Shown here: positions 5,723 through 5,724 of the stretch, piece by piece | Layout of the letters: every line of letters begins with the position of its first letter | Numbering within the stretch: position 1 is the stretch's first letter | Origin: Methylomarinum sp050304855 | GTDB lineage: Bacteria; Pseudomonadota; Gammaproteobacteria; Methylococcales; Methylomonadaceae | Assembly (NCBI GenBank): GCA_050304855.1 | Contig: JBNLEI010000190.1 | Span: forward strand, 1 to 5,724 | Direction: 5' to 3' | Length of the DNA stretch: 5,724 nt | Notes under the pieces: model-generated | What the model was told of the DNA's origin: nothing | Database searches by the model: none | What the model saw: only the letters and a program-made list of their open reading frames with translations | Position numbers and translations under genes: made by a program

Positions 5723-5724
5723 AC

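Overview
The window looks like chromosomal DNA of a Gram-negative bacterium, most likely a gammaproteobacterium. Three products carry Sec-type signal peptides, one is an outer-membrane beta-barrel ending in Phe, and a periplasmic dihaem c-type cytochrome is present. Composition is moderate in the centre and visibly richer in G+C in the first ~380 bases. The pairing of an outer-membrane protein gene with a MauG/cytochrome c peroxidase gene recalls the copper-linked pairs of methanotrophs (mopE with its surface peroxidase, corA-corB). A methanotroph-like host is therefore possible, but this is inference and no methane-oxidation gene is in view.

Left part (1-1517): the 3' end of a hydroxylaminobenzene-mutase-like membrane protein gene runs off the left edge. 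About 285 bases of AT-rich non-coding DNA follow, then a 256-residue protein with the features of a glycoside-hydrolase-like (GH25/DUF1906-type) TIM barrel. The latter has a DxE acid pair and six cysteines but no signal peptide.

Middle part (1518-2952): a divergent pair shares a 144-base intergenic region containing a perfect 8-base-arm palindrome. On the minus strand is an exported alpha/beta hydrolase. On the plus strand is an exported member of the DUF1264/oil-body-associated-protein family. A strong hairpin follows the DUF1264 gene.

Right part (2953-5724): a two-gene unit encodes a predicted outer-membrane beta-barrel and, 8 bases downstream, a dihaem cytochrome c peroxidase/MauG-family protein. 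The barrel gene has no Shine-Dalgarno sequence, and an inverted repeat covers the place where one would lie. The peroxidase has both CxxCH haem sites and the conserved Glu, but Val where the family normally has the inter-haem Trp. About 310 bases follow with no convincing complete gene, holding one coding-like minus-strand frame. A GFA-domain (zinc-binding, formaldehyde-activating-like) gene on the minus strand then runs off the right edge.

No tRNA, rRNA, insertion sequence, integrase or CRISPR array was recognised. The most system-like element is the barrel plus dihaem peroxidase pair. The other genes read as independent single units.
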